Of a stretch of 64,000 nucleotides of DNA, positions 41,411 through 51,578 are shown one piece after another. The DNA comes from Euclidia mi (taxonomy: Eukaryota > Arthropoda > Insecta > Lepidoptera > Erebidae), in the NCBI GenBank assembly GCA_944739405.2, contig OX123197.2, positions 56,024,047 through 56,088,046 on the forward strand. Reading direction: 5' to 3'. The position numbers were made by a program, and so were the translations under genes. A model generated the notes under the pieces. The model saw only the letters and a list, made by a program, of their open reading frames with translations. It made no database searches and was not told the DNA's origin. Positions within the stretch are counted from its first letter, which is position 1, and every line of letters begins with the position of its first letter.

Positions 41411-41950
41411 ATGATGACCCATCTATAAACCAGATGGTGACGAACGCGTTTTACCTCGCAAATTTTTGAAAGATTCGAGTGGTCGCCACTTTGTCACGGG
41501 TCCCTATGGTAGGTAATGTACCTACCTACTACAAATATTTAACCAAAAACTCCGAAGTAACAAAAAACTGCTGGAAAATGGACATAGAAACCAAGTTTTT
41601 GTAAGAAATTCGCAAGTTAAGAGAACTGATAAGAAATACAGAATAATAATACATAAAAGTGACCAAGAACCAATGACAGCCCTCCGTGAGGAATACTTCG
41701 CTGCGATTCGCCCATTTGAATCGGATCAAGTAAAGCTAAAATATCTAAAGTGTGGATTTGTATAAAAATGGCGTAATTATTATTAGCAACGACATTGGCA
41801 TTAGTTGATCCGAAGGGAACCACATGAGAATTGGGCGCTCGCAATGGATCAAGAAATCATGGCCGGATCAACAAGTGAAAACGGATCAAACAAAAACTAC
41901 TTATATGGCACGCTTGATCAACATTGTGATGAAGGGGATATATATATATA
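41411..41950. other. Interval left of G5, no gene
   Basis: It contains a repeat-arm piece (to about 41510), then AT-rich DNA with several GGATCAA words (41730-41930) and a TA-rich stretch (41938-41950) into which G5 inserted. No coding signal is seen. Confidence 0.4.
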
Positions 41951-42152
41951 TGTGGGAGTGAACAAGTGAGTAAGATCTGATTGAATGTATGAGCGAGAGA
42001 CTGAATGTGCGAGCGAGATAGAGGAGGAAAAAAGGAAGATGGCGGGGTGTGCGTTGGTGAGAGTTAAGAGTCAAGACGAATAATTTTGTAAAAGATAGGA
42101 AAACGAAGAAATACACTACTTTTATCGAGTATCCTGTTGTTTGATTTCTACA
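41951..42152 (+). repeat. G5 5' LTR
   Basis: TG...CA termini. It is unusually purine-rich on the + strand (GAGATAGAGGAGGAAAAAAGG). It differs from the 3' LTR in few bases (for example GTATCCTGTTG against GCATCCTGGCG). The element side continues TTCCACGCCCACAAAAGTGG; there is no TGG-type primer-binding site directly next to the LTR. Confidence 0.93.
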
Positions 42153-42221
42153 TTCCACGCCCACAAAAGTGGACTGCGAGAAATCACGGCACACCTATTG
42201 TAACGACGAAGACGATTTCAA

Positions 42222-42803
42222 ATGATGTCAAAGCCGGCGAGTTCAGGTGAAATCCCGATGATTCAAGCCGGCTACGGGTTCTATACCGATGAGTTGATCC
42301 CGAAATTTAGTGGCCAGGATAAGACGTACCCTGTCACTAAATGGATCCAGGATATCGAAGATAATGGCGAAATATTTCAATGGACGGCGCTCCAACAGTT
42401 GATTATAGCAAGACGATCGCTGGTGGGAACCGCGGCTCTGTGGCTCAGAGCGGAGCGACCGTTTAAAACATGGGACAAGTTCAAACAAGCTATAGGTAAA
42501 GAATTTCCCGATGCACTAGACCAAAAGACCGCACACGAGCTGATGAGTAGCCGGAAAAAGCGCCACAACGAGAGCTACCTCGATTACCTCTTGGTCATGC
42601 GAGAATTGGGAAAACGTGGGAAAATGCCGGATTATGTCGCAATCAAGTATATCGTTGACGGGATTCCTGGTGATGAAGCGCATAAAATCATATTGTATGG
42701 TGTGACAACGTATGCCGATCTGAAAGAAAAGTTGCGTATTTACGAGGCCGTAAAAGAAAAAATGAAGGTCGAATCGAGGTTACGGCGAGACGGAAGATAC
42801 TAG
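42222..42803 (+). CDS. G5 gag capsid part (193 codons)
   Basis: The ATG at 42222 lies 70 bp after the LTR. The capsid-like domain includes FSGQDKTYPVTKWIQDIED, LWLRAERPFKTWDKFKQAIG and ESYLDYLLVMRELGKRGKMP. The frame ends at TAG (42801-42803), but the same phase continues into zinc knuckles and pol without a shift. The stop could be a recent CAG-to-TAG change or a readthrough signal; the 3' context (CCA) is not a known readthrough motif. Confidence 0.9.
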   Translation: MMSKPASSGEIPMIQAGYGFYTDELIPKFSGQDKTYPVTKWIQDIEDNGEIFQWTALQQLIIARRSLVGTAALWLRAERPFKTWDKFKQAIGKEFPDALDQKTAHELMSSRKKRHNESYLDYLLVMRELGKRGKMPDYVAIKYIVDGIPGDEAHKIILYGVTTYADLKEKLRIYEAVKEKMKVESRLRRDGRY

Positions 42804-44696
42804 CCAGCCAGTGAAGTGTTGTCAAGAAGTGCAAAAGTGCTTAGGTGCTATAACTGCGGTGAAAAAAGTCTTCATTCGAAAGATTGCCCAAACAAACATC
42901 TCGGGTTAAAGTGTTTCAAATGTAATGGTTTCGGCCATATTGCATCGCATTGCAGCGTCCGTAAGACGGAAACACCCGAACAGGAGCCGAGTGGTTCACG
43001 AAGCGGCGCAGGCGGCGACCAATTGGGTGCGAGCTACGAGCGACGTCATCAAACATCACTACAACACCCGCAAGGGAGCGCTGGTGCAGGGAACGGATCG
43101 AAACGCACGATGTTCACGGAGTTCGCTTATTCGTCGACCGAGAGCAAGATCGAGAACGAACACACTGATATTTCATATTCGAATGACAGAAGTGAAGTAA
43201 ATGCGATTTCGAGTTTGACAGATGGCAAGTTTGACGTTATGAACACATTGAAAGTTGGCGATGCCCTCTGTGGTAATGTAAACAAAGATGTTTGGACAAG
43301 GAAACCGCGGAAAACTGTTGAAATATGCGACAAGTCGACGAGTGCGCTGATTGACACCGGCAGTGAGGTCAATCTTATATCCGAGAAGTTCTATTTGTTG
43401 ATCGGGTCACCGGAACGTGAAAGAAGTTTTCTGTCGCTAATTGGACTTGGACAGATTAAAGTGGAATCTTTAGGCCGAGTTACAGTTTCTGTGAGAATTG
43501 ACTGTGAAATCTATCGTGATGTGTACTTCCATGTTGTACCTACACACGCTATGCCTTATGATGTTATAATAGGACAAGAGTTTATATCTAATGTGACGTT
43601 GTTTATGCAGAGGAGAAGCATAATGTTTTTGCCATCAAATGAGAGTTTGTGTAACCTTCCTTCTTATTTTACAGATGTTCTATATGTCATAGGAAGTGAG
43701 GTTAGCCAGTCTGTTCAACAGCAGGTGAGGCATGTTGTCGAGGGATATAAGCCACTGAAGACGAAAGACGCCCCGGTAAAGTTGCATATTATCCTGAAAG
43801 ATGACATACCAGTTGCTCAGCGGCCACGTCGTTTAGCTATTAGTGAACAAGAAGAAGTTGAAAGGCAAGTTGAACAATGGTTACAAGATGGTATTATTCG
43901 GGTAAGTTGGTCAGAATATGCTAGTCCTTTAGTGATAACCAGGAAGAAAGATGGGTCTACACGGATTTGTGTGGACTACAGGCTGATCAACAAGAAGATA
44001 GTCAAAGACGAATACTCACTACCGATCATTGATGATCACATTGACAAACTGTCTACTGCTAAGGTTTTCTGTACAATTGATTCGAAAAACGCTTATTTTC
44101 ATTTGCCGGTACATGCAGATTCTATTAAGTATACTGCATTCGTCACACATAATGGACAATATGAATTTCTTAAGGCACCATTTGGATTGACAGTCTGCCC
44201 CAGAGTATTTACACGATTCATCACCATTATCTACCGTGAATTGATTGTTAGGCACGTTGTACTACTATTCATCGATGATCTGATTATTACAGCCCAGAAT
44301 GAAGATGAAGTCCTGCAGAAATTGAAAGAAGTATTAGAAGTGGCATCACAATATGGCTTGGAGATCAATTGGAAGAAGTCGCAGTTGGTAGTAAGACAAG
44401 TTGAGTATTTAGGCCACCTCATTGAGAATGGTAGAATAAAGCCATCTCCTGGAAAGACTGATGCTGTAAGAAAGTTTCCAGAACCTAGAAACATGAAGCA
44501 ACTACAAAGCTTTCTTGGACTGACGTCATATTTTCGTAAGTTTATACAGAATTATTCTTTGGTTGCCAAAGCACTGACTGATTTATTGAAGAAAGATTGT
44601 AGTTTTGTTTTTGATCAAGAACAACGGGTTGCCTTTGAGACATTGAAAGATAAATTGTCTAGTGACGAGTATATGCTTTGGGATCATAAATCTTAA
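42804..44696 (+). pseudogene. G5 nucleocapsid, protease and reverse transcriptase
   Basis: In the gag phase: knuckle CYNCGEKSLHSKDC and CCHC knuckle CFKCNGFGHIASHC, protease STSALIDTGSEVNLIS (Asp codon at 43353) and VIIGQEF, then RT with ASPLVITRKKDGSTRICVD, FCTIDSKNAYFHLPV, APFGLTVCPRVFTRF and LLFIDDLIITA (FIDD, 44268-44279) and the thumb (FPEPRNMKQLQSFLGLTSYF). It ends at a stop inside a palindromic duplication (44668-44731). All catalytic residues are present. Confidence 0.92.
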
Positions 44697-44731
44697 GAAC
44701 TCTTAAGATTTATGATCCCAAAGCATATACT
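44668..44731. repeat. 31-bp perfect palindromic duplication in G5 pol
   Basis: 44668-44698 is the exact reverse complement of 44701-44731 with a 2-nt centre (AC). The right arm is the normal coding sequence entering RNase H; the left arm is an inverted extra copy that brings a stop and a phase change. Confidence 0.95.
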
Positions 44732-46372
44732 GAATTGCACACAGATGCCTCATCAGTTGCATATGCTGCTATATTGATGCAGCGGAGTGGAGATGACAGT
44801 TGTTTGCATCCGGTTTATTTTATGAGTAGGAAGACATCAGATGCTGAAAGTCGGTATTCCAGTTATGAGTTGGAGGCGCTAGCTGTGATTGAAGGAATAA
44901 AGAAATTCAGAAAATATTTATTTGGTGTTAAATTTAAGATCATAACTGATTGTAAAGATTTTCAGAGGACATTGGAAAAGAAGGATGCAGCTAAATCACC
45001 AAGAGTAGCCCGATGGATTATGCTACTGCAAGAATACGACTTTACTATTGAGCACAGGAATGGAAGTCAGATGCGACATGCTGATGCTCTGAGTAGACAC
45101 CCATATGTCGCAATAATCTCTTCGGATGTACATGAGAAACTTAAACAGAATCAATCCAAAGATCCTATGTTGAAAGCTATAATTGAAATTGTAAAGGATA
45201 AACCATATGAAGACTATTGGCTTGAAAATGTGATACTCTTCAAAGCTCCTGAGAAACGCTTAGTGGTGCCAAAGAGTATGGAGATAGAGTTAATTCGTAG
45301 TGCTCATGGGAATGGACATTTTGGCAAGAAAAAGACTACTGAGTTATTAAATAAAGATTACTACATTAAGAGTTTAGATAGAAAAATTGAAGAGTACATA
45401 CAAACCTGCATACCTTGTTTATTGGCAAGTCGTAAAGCTGGAAAACAAGAAGGGTTCTTATCCCCAATTGAAAAGGGAGTGTTACCATTGGATACATTGC
45501 ATCTAGATCATATTGGGCCTATGACGGAGACTAAAAAACAATATAATTTCATCTTGACAGTGATTGATGCTTTCACTAAGTTCACATGGATATTGCCTAC
45601 AAAAAGTACCACAAACCGAGAGGTAACAGCAAAACTACAGATTCACCAACAAGTATTTGGAAATCCTAGAAGAATCATTACTGATCGTGGTACTGCTTTT
45701 ACCAGTGGTGAATTTACAAGTTATTGTAAAGAAGAAAAGCTTGAGCATGTTACTATTACTACAGGTATCCCCAGGGGAAATGGTCAAGTGGAGAGGATCC
45801 ACAGAGTGATTGTTTCAGTATTGACTAAACCGTGTATAGAACAACCCAGTCATTGGTACAAACATGTCAGTCGTCTTCAACAAGCACTGAATAGCACTTA
45901 TCAAAGAAGTGTCAATGCTGCACCTTATGAGTTACTCATTGGTACAAAAATGAGATTACAAACGGATCCAAAGATTTTGGCGTTGATTCAGCAAGAGAAT
46001 CGAGATATGTTTATGAACAACAGGGAAGAGTTAAGAATGAAAACTAAAGAGCAAATATTGAAAATATAAGAAGAAAACAGACATTATTTCAATAAACGGA
46101 GAAAAAAATGTCGAGTCTATCAAGTCGGAGATTTAGTCCCTATACGACGTACGCAATTTGGAGTTGGTATGAAGCTGAGACCTAAGTACCTAGGTCCCTA
46201 TCGAGTCACTAAGTTGAAAGGTTCCGATAGATATGACGTCGTGAAGGTTGACTCTTCGCTGGAGGGACCAAATAGGACATCCAACGCAGCTGATTCAATG
46301 AAACCATGGCCTAGCCTAACCGGCAATGATGCACTATCTGAACTAGTCAAGGCCGGGAATATAATTGTTTAA
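44732..46372 (+). pseudogene. G5 RNase H and integrase
   Basis: RNase H: LHTDASSVAYAAILMQ, YSSYELEALAVIEGIKKF, KIITDCKDFQRTL and RHADALSRH. The integrase zinc domain is SAHGNGHFGKKKT with CIPCLLASRK; the core has LHLDHIGPM (Asp 45506), IITDRGTAF (Asp 45683) and GNGQVERIH (Glu 45791). One in-frame TAA (46067-46069) precedes the C-terminal part (VYQVGDLVPIRRTQFGVGMK, KYLGPYRVTKLKG), which is open to 46372. The catalytic triad is intact, so only two point lesions and the palindrome separate this copy from an open pol. Confidence 0.92.
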
Positions 46373-46939
46373 GTATGTTTGTGTTTAATTTACTTTGTAA
46401 TGTTTCAGGTTCTCTACTGGTGGTAAAAGTGTTGTCTTTCTCTCATGGATGTAACAACGTCACATTCACTCATAATAGGTTTAATGTTAATTTGTTTTAA
46501 GGTAACGTCTTGTAGTCAATACCCTGTGTAATTGGATTTAAATGGAAAATAGTTAAGTTACTATGTTTTCAATTATTGTACTATAAAATGTAAGGCTTTA
46601 AGATTTGTAGTAAGATAGATTGTCTTTTCTTTCACATAGAAATGGAAGTTTACTAATAATGTAAGTTGTCAATCTTAATGTAAGAAAATGATTGTAAATT
46701 AGTATTAGTCTAGGGACAGACTAATTGCAGGACGGCCGAATGTGGGAGTGAACAAGTGAGTAAGATCTGATTGAATGTATGAGCGAGAGACTGAATATGC
46801 GAGCGAGGTAGAGGAGGAAAAAAGGAAGATGGCGGGGTGTGCGTTGGTGAGAGTTAAGAGTCAAGACGAATAATTTTGTAAAAGATAGGAAAACGAAGAA
46901 ATACACTAATTTTATCGAGCATCCTGGCGTTTGATTTCT

Positions 46940-46942
<3 letters not shown>
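46373..46942 (+). repeat. G5 3' UTR and 3' LTR
   Basis: 368 bp of AT-rich 3' UTR leads to GCAGGACGGCCGAA, a weak purine tract, and the 202-bp LTR (46741-46942). No env-like frame lies between pol and the LTR. Confidence 0.9.
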
Positions 46943-46998
<56 letters not shown>

Positions 46999-47168
46999 CC
47001 GTGTGGTGACGGATTAAGAATATGGATTGGCCGACAGACGGAGCATATTATGCAGAGAACAGCACTGTAACAGAAGGAAAACTTGATACAAACCCTACTC
47101 AACCCGTTTGGCCAGCGTGGTATAGTAGGCCAATTCCTCCTTTCAAAGGAGAGGCCTAGTCCAGCAGT

Positions 47169-47234
<66 letters not shown>

Positions 47235-47251
47235 ATATATATATATATATA
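46943..47251. repeat. Two (AT)n microsatellites around an RTE-like tail fragment
   Basis: (AT)n runs lie at 46943-46996 and about 47169-47251. Between them, 46998-47168 contains AGGCCAATTCCTCC and AGGAGAGGCCTAGTCCAGCA, resembling the 3' end of RTE-type LINEs. TA-rich sequence at LINE tails is common. Confidence 0.7.
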
Positions 47252-47600
47252 TACAGGGTGTAAAAAGACCCTTAACGAATACTGAAACCCCATGTTGTAC
47301 CAATCACTACGAACATTTTTTACTTCGGATATTGAGGCTCAATGTTAGTATGGATTTTTTCTATTTAGGTACACCATCGATGCATTTACCCCGCCAATAT
47401 GTTCTTTAGATGCCCTATAACCCCATGGATAAGTAGGTATTTCGATCACTGCACGCGCGTGCTTTTAATTGCGATTTAAAAAATGTGAAAACTTAAAAAA
47501 AATATTCGTTTCCCAGGTACTATTTTTGGTTAGTATGACTTGGCATGATGTCCACAACAAGTAGACTGCGGCTTGGTGATGGGTCTTGTGATACCCTGTA
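47252..47600. mobile_element. 349-bp MITE with TACAGGGT termini
   Basis: TACAGGGTGTAAAAAGACCC at the left is matched inverted at the right end (GGGTCTTGTGATACCCTGTA), roughly 16 of 20 bp. It lies between TA repeats, so a TA duplication is possible but cannot be shown. It is non-coding. Confidence 0.65.
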
Positions 47601-47776
47601 TATATATGTATATATATACACCGCTATTTTTTAATTAGTACAAAAACTTTAAGGACAGATTAGCGAAGATATTATTGTCATATATGTGACGTAAGAATTT
47701 CATAATATCAATAAAGAGCAAAGTTATTATAATTTGTTTATTGTAGAAAATCTCACTTAAATCAAAGTCATATTTT

Positions 47777-47890
47777 TTTGCCAGATATCCGAGGAACATG
47801 TCGAGGACCGAGCGAAGTGGAGGAGATTGACAGGGAAGGCTGACCCCACCACCATATGGGATTAATAGCCAGGAAGAGAGAGAGAGAAAT
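47777..47890 (+). repeat. RTE-type LINE tail inserted in copy II
   Basis: GTGGAGGAGATTGACAGGGA and CCACCATATGGGATTAATAG with a (GA)n end is a known style of RTE 3' tail. It is flanked by near-identical copies of AAATCAAAGTCATATTTT / AAATCATAGTCATATTTT, an ~18-bp duplication; copy I has the single unsplit site. Confidence 0.75.
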
Positions 47891-48442
47891 CATAGTCATA
47901 TTTTACAATCCATTCACTAATTCATTGATAATATTCCATCCTGCTTATTCGCATTCTCTCTGTCGCACTTATGATGTAGGTAGCCATAGAAAATAAAATG
48001 AAGAAAAATAATAAATGTAGGTAGTTAATTTTTAATTTTGTTAATTCTACCCTCTCCTTCAAACTTCATTCGGGCTTAGGACCGGTAAAATTTATCGTTT
48101 AACAAGTAATTAAATACGGAGGTATGTAATTAGAAAGCAAACAAGTATCAAAATAAAAGAAGGTGTTCTGGACTAAAAGAAAAGAGTAATTTTGGCGTAT
48201 TTATGAAGTTAGAATCATCTGCTATTTACAAATATTATTTTATCATCATCATGTCAGCCTAGAGACATCCACTGCTGGACATAGGCCTTCCTCAAGGTGT
48301 GTGGAGAACACAGACCGATTTTGAGCCGCCCGCATCAAATTATTATTTACTTAAGTACGTATTATTTACTAAACTTACAAGTATTTCTATTGTCCTTCGA
48401 AATGTCCACCAACGTTGTCAAAAGCATCCAATATGCACTGTT

Positions 48443-48733
48443 TTAATTGTTTGACACTGACCGGATCACTTTTGTACACTCACAATAAGATGTCCATGGG
48501 TACACAGCTGCACTCACGATTTTTCCACTCAAAAAGTACGCACGAAGCATAGCTACATACTCCCGTGATATGAACTGATATGATAGAACATCGCGTCGGG
48601 CAAACGTAGACAAACAATTAACTTTTGCAACGAAATTAGATACGCTCACATTTGCTAGCAATTTAGTACTGTTTGTCGCATCGTCGGGGCGTGGCGCAGG
48701 CGCAGAGGGGCAGGGGGGAGGCGAATTTATCAA
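48443..48733 (-). pseudogene. Copy II transposase N-terminal remnant
   Basis: The minus-strand frame parallels copy I (MINSPPPCPSAPAPRPDDAT, REYVAMLRAYFLSGKIVSAA) and ends early at a stop. It has no catalytic core. Agreement of two copies shows the Pro-rich start and helix segment are real features of the source element. Confidence 0.5.
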
Positions 48734-49195
48734 TGGTTCATTTTACTATGATACTCGTAGTACTCGGGTCAGTCATAGTATTAGTATTGCATTTACCAAT
48801 TATCACGTATTTTTGTGGACAGTTTTGAGACAGTTTTGAGACAGTTTTGGGACTGAGGCCCACTTGCGCAACGTTTGATTTAAGTCACTCCTTAATTTAA
48901 ATTTATTGAACAGAATTGACAGCAAAAAATAATTTAAGTTAAAAGTATTTAGCGTCCTCTTGCACAACGACAACAACGCTTAGATTAAGTTTAATATTTT
49001 ATGAGGTCGGTAAAGTAGTTTCCACGTTTTGTTTCATGGCATGAAGCCTTTTTGTTACGATTTTAACGATGTTATGCGTATGGTTTCGCATAAAACCTTA
49101 GACTATTTATACTTTGAGCATAAAACAAAACGCATTATCGTCGCCTAGCAACGAAATGACAATTGACAAATAATAACTAGAAACTTTTGAGCATT

Positions 49196-49282
49196 GATGT
49201 AGGGTTCTAGGGTTAATACCCTAGAACCCTACATCGGGTTACTAATCGTTGTGGGGTGCATGTGCACCCCACAACGATTAGT
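49196..49282. repeat. Two adjacent near-perfect palindromes
   Basis: 49196-49213 pairs exactly with 49218-49235 (18-bp arms, 4-nt centre TAAT), and 49241-49260 pairs exactly with 49263-49282 (20-bp arms, 2-nt centre). The first is two piggyBac-type ends facing each other across a TTAA; the second lies just inside the element. Confidence 0.9.
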
Positions 49283-50074
49283 AATTTTTTTGTTGTTTTC
49301 TAAATATCTCAATTTCTTTAATATCCACGAATTCGCGCGTTGGAGTATTTTAGTTTGGTGTCAACCGCTTGCGTTACGTCAATACCGTGACGAGGGACCG
49401 CGTTGTGTGGTCGCCTGTATAAGTACTGTGGGGTACGCCAGTACCCCAGTGTAGTAAAATCGTAAGATTATTTATTTATTACGATTGATGCATTTATATG
49501 TTATAAGTTATTAAATTTGATTATATATTAAAACAATAGTCTTATATGAATTAAATACAGATAGTTTTAGATATTATGAAGGTAAATTCAATGAAGTTTA
49601 TTTATTTTGTTTGGGATGGCTGTCAGAGGTTTGAATTACGAAGAAATAAGCTCTATTCTAGACCACAAATCTGGCGAGGAAGAAATAGAAGTTGGGACCA
49701 GTTGTAATTCCTGGGTTCTTTACAAGTGTTCAAGATCAAATAATAAGCCAAATATAAAGTTTCAGCAGACAGTTTTGAAATTAGGTTTGGAACTGATACA
49801 TGAACACTTGGAGGGCCGTCACCGGATGCCAACTTAGTCCATTGCAGTGATCCTCAAAAAAGGACCAAATTCTACCAGCGCTGTTGCTCAAACTACATTT
49901 TACTTTGTGTAATAAGGCTGATTTGTGATCTCAAGTTACCGATTATGTTTAATAAAACGTATTTTCATGAATTGTTTTATTTTTAATTTAAGGATTACGG
50001 TCATTTTAGTATGGGGTGTTCCAGCACCCCAACGTAGGAATAACATGTGCGCCAAATAGTGTAGGATTCTAGGG
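49217..50074 (+). mobile_element. Internally deleted piggyBac-type element
   Basis: The left end TACCCTAGAACCCTACA and right end TGTAGGATTCTAGGG (inverted) lie beside TTAA (49213-49216 and 50075-50078). The left end has two extra bases (TA) before CCC. Inside are hairpins of the form GGGGTNC...GNACCCC (49428-49455, 50010-50030). It contains the transposase remnant described next and is nested in the long-TIR element. Confidence 0.75.
49607..49837 (+). pseudogene. piggyBac transposase N-terminus fused to C-terminus
   Basis: GLNYEEISSILDHKSGEEEI resembles the acidic N-terminal start of piggyBac transposases. After a short join, SWVLYKCSRSNNKPNIKFQ and LKLGLELIHEHLEGRHRMP resemble the region near the C-terminus. 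The DDD catalytic domain is deleted. It cannot move itself. Confidence 0.55.
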
Positions 50075-50474
50075 TTAACAATAACACAAGTAGGTACATT
50101 GTTATCAGTTATATCATCATCATCATCATGTTAGCCTAGGGACGTCCACTGCTGGACATAGGCCTCCCACTGCTGCGTCGTCCGGTCCAGTTATATAATT
50201 ATTGATAATTTTCGTCGCTAATGACAAGATGCCAACATCAGTGTGACAGTTCTTAAATGAAATTAGCCACTAAACAGCCGATTTTCGGTAATTAATTTTG
50301 ACAGTTCTTAAATCATATTACTCGACAAATTTTTCGTCGTGCAAGACGCTAGTGGTGTTTAATATTTTTTTTCTCGTTAAATACATCTAAATTCAATTTA
50401 AGAATCGTTGTGCAAGTGGGCTTAGTGGGCCTTAGTGTTTTTATTTTTTAACTACATAAATATGATCAGTTAAA

Positions 50475-50670
50475 GAAAGGCTTCATGCCATGAAACAAAA
50501 CGTAGAAACTACTTTACCGACCTCATAAAATGTTTAACTAAATCTTAGCATTGTTGTCGTTGTGCAAGAGGACGATAAATACTTTTAACTTAAATTATTT
50601 TATGCTGTTAATTCTGTTCAAAAAATTTAAATTATGGAGTGACTTAAATCAAACGTTACGCAAGTGGGCC
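50475..50670. repeat. Partial copy of the long-TIR element end
   Basis: This is the reverse complement of 48857-49052 with moderate divergence, ending GCAAGTGGGCC followed by TTA. It represents one end only, inserted in copy II. Confidence 0.7.
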
Positions 50671-50737
50671 TTAGTGCTGTGTTAAATTTTTTGAACTAAT
50701 TAAAAAATAGCGGTGTATATATATATCGAAATCATAC

Positions 50738-51370
50738 TTTATATTTTTTGGTGTCGGGTTGGAAAATCCTCATGGAATCTCTCCGCCTTGGGGGAAGGGC
50801 GAAGGGGACTGTCAGACTCTTACTGACTAAAAACCAACCCGTGTTCCTCATGTACCCGTGTGTCGGAGGGTCGGGTATCACCGAAGCATTCCCTACTACC
50901 CCCCGACGGATATTGGCCCGCCAGATGGTCATGCGGGCGCCGAACAAAACCCCCTTCGCGGTGGATGAAGGTGTTGGGCTCCGCCGCCAAAACACCCAGC
51001 GGCTGCAGAGGATCCCTATCTTCTGCGGCCGATTTCTTCTTCTTTCTCTTCTTCTTCGTCCTCCCTAGGACGGCAACGCGACACCGCATCTCCACTTCCT
51101 CTGCGGCCCCACTGCGACGCAACAATGGTGCGCCCGCATTTGGTCGCGGGAGATAGGGCGCGTGGCAACGCAACACCGACACGCCTCTCCTCCCGCGACC
51201 GCGCCCGACTGCGACGGACAGAAGAACTGTCCCTCGCACCCGCACCATTGGATGCATCCTGCGCAGACCTCCGTCAAGCCCACACGTAGCGTCCACTCCC
51301 GGGATCTTACTTAGCTTCACCGTGGGTGACCTAACCACGGTTACTGAGTCCCCCCACCACGACAAAGTGG
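50738..51370 (-). mobile_element. 5'-truncated LINE fragment, copy 2
   Basis: Same family as 17118-17718: shared CATGTACCCGTGTGTCGGA, CCCCCGACGGATATTGGCCC and AACAAAACCCCCTTCGCGG. The A-rich end is at the left. It sits between copy II and the truncated G6 LTR and may have removed the LTR start. It carries an extra CTTCTTCTTT run. Confidence 0.65.
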
Positions 51371-51578
51371 ACTATACTAGAAATAAGTACCGCAAGGATG
51401 AGGTTTCTGTTGTGTAGTAGGAACACAACCTCTTTGATGAGTGTTGTGATTTAAAATAATAAACAGTTGTCAACTTGACTTACGTGTTTTACTTACATTA
51501 CATGGTGACAGCGGTGAAAATAATTATATAATAATTAATCTAGCCAATGTTGTGAACGATATTGAGGTAAAATCGAAA

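Larger units (their letters stand above)
41951..46942 (+). mobile_element. G5: near-complete gypsy element
   Basis: The LTRs are 202 bp each (41951-42152 and 46741-46942), starting TGTGGGAGTG and ending TTGATTTCTACA, and differ at only a handful of bases. gag, protease, RT, RNase H and integrase follow in one direction. The flanks are TA microsatellite on both sides, so the target duplication cannot be read. The coding region is broken by two in-frame stops and one palindromic insertion. High LTR identity indicates a recent insertion. Confidence 0.93.
48857..50431. mobile_element. Long-TIR element (GGCCCACTTGC), probably non-autonomous
   Basis: The left terminus GGCCCACTTGCGCAACG and right terminus (GTGCAAGTGGGCTTAGTGGGCC) are inverted, flanked by TGA and TTA where the empty site in copy I has TTA. 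A 3-bp TWA duplication points to PIF/Harbinger-like transposition. A separate ~196-bp copy of its left end lies inverted at 50475-50670. The body is non-coding except for the nested piggyBac-type element. Confidence 0.65.
47619..50715 (-). mobile_element. Mariner-like TIR element, copy II, with insertions
   Basis: The ends CACCGCTATTTTTTAATTAG and the inverse at 50696-50715 match copy I (35699-37021). Relative to copy I it has gained an RTE tail (about 47777-47890), a long-TIR element (48857-50431) and a partial copy of that element's end (50475-50670), and lacks the 79-bp MITE. Flanks are TA repeats. Confidence 0.85.

Noticed and set aside
47169..47260. CRISPR-like or regulatory repeat
   Set aside because: Simple (AT)n microsatellite without spacers.
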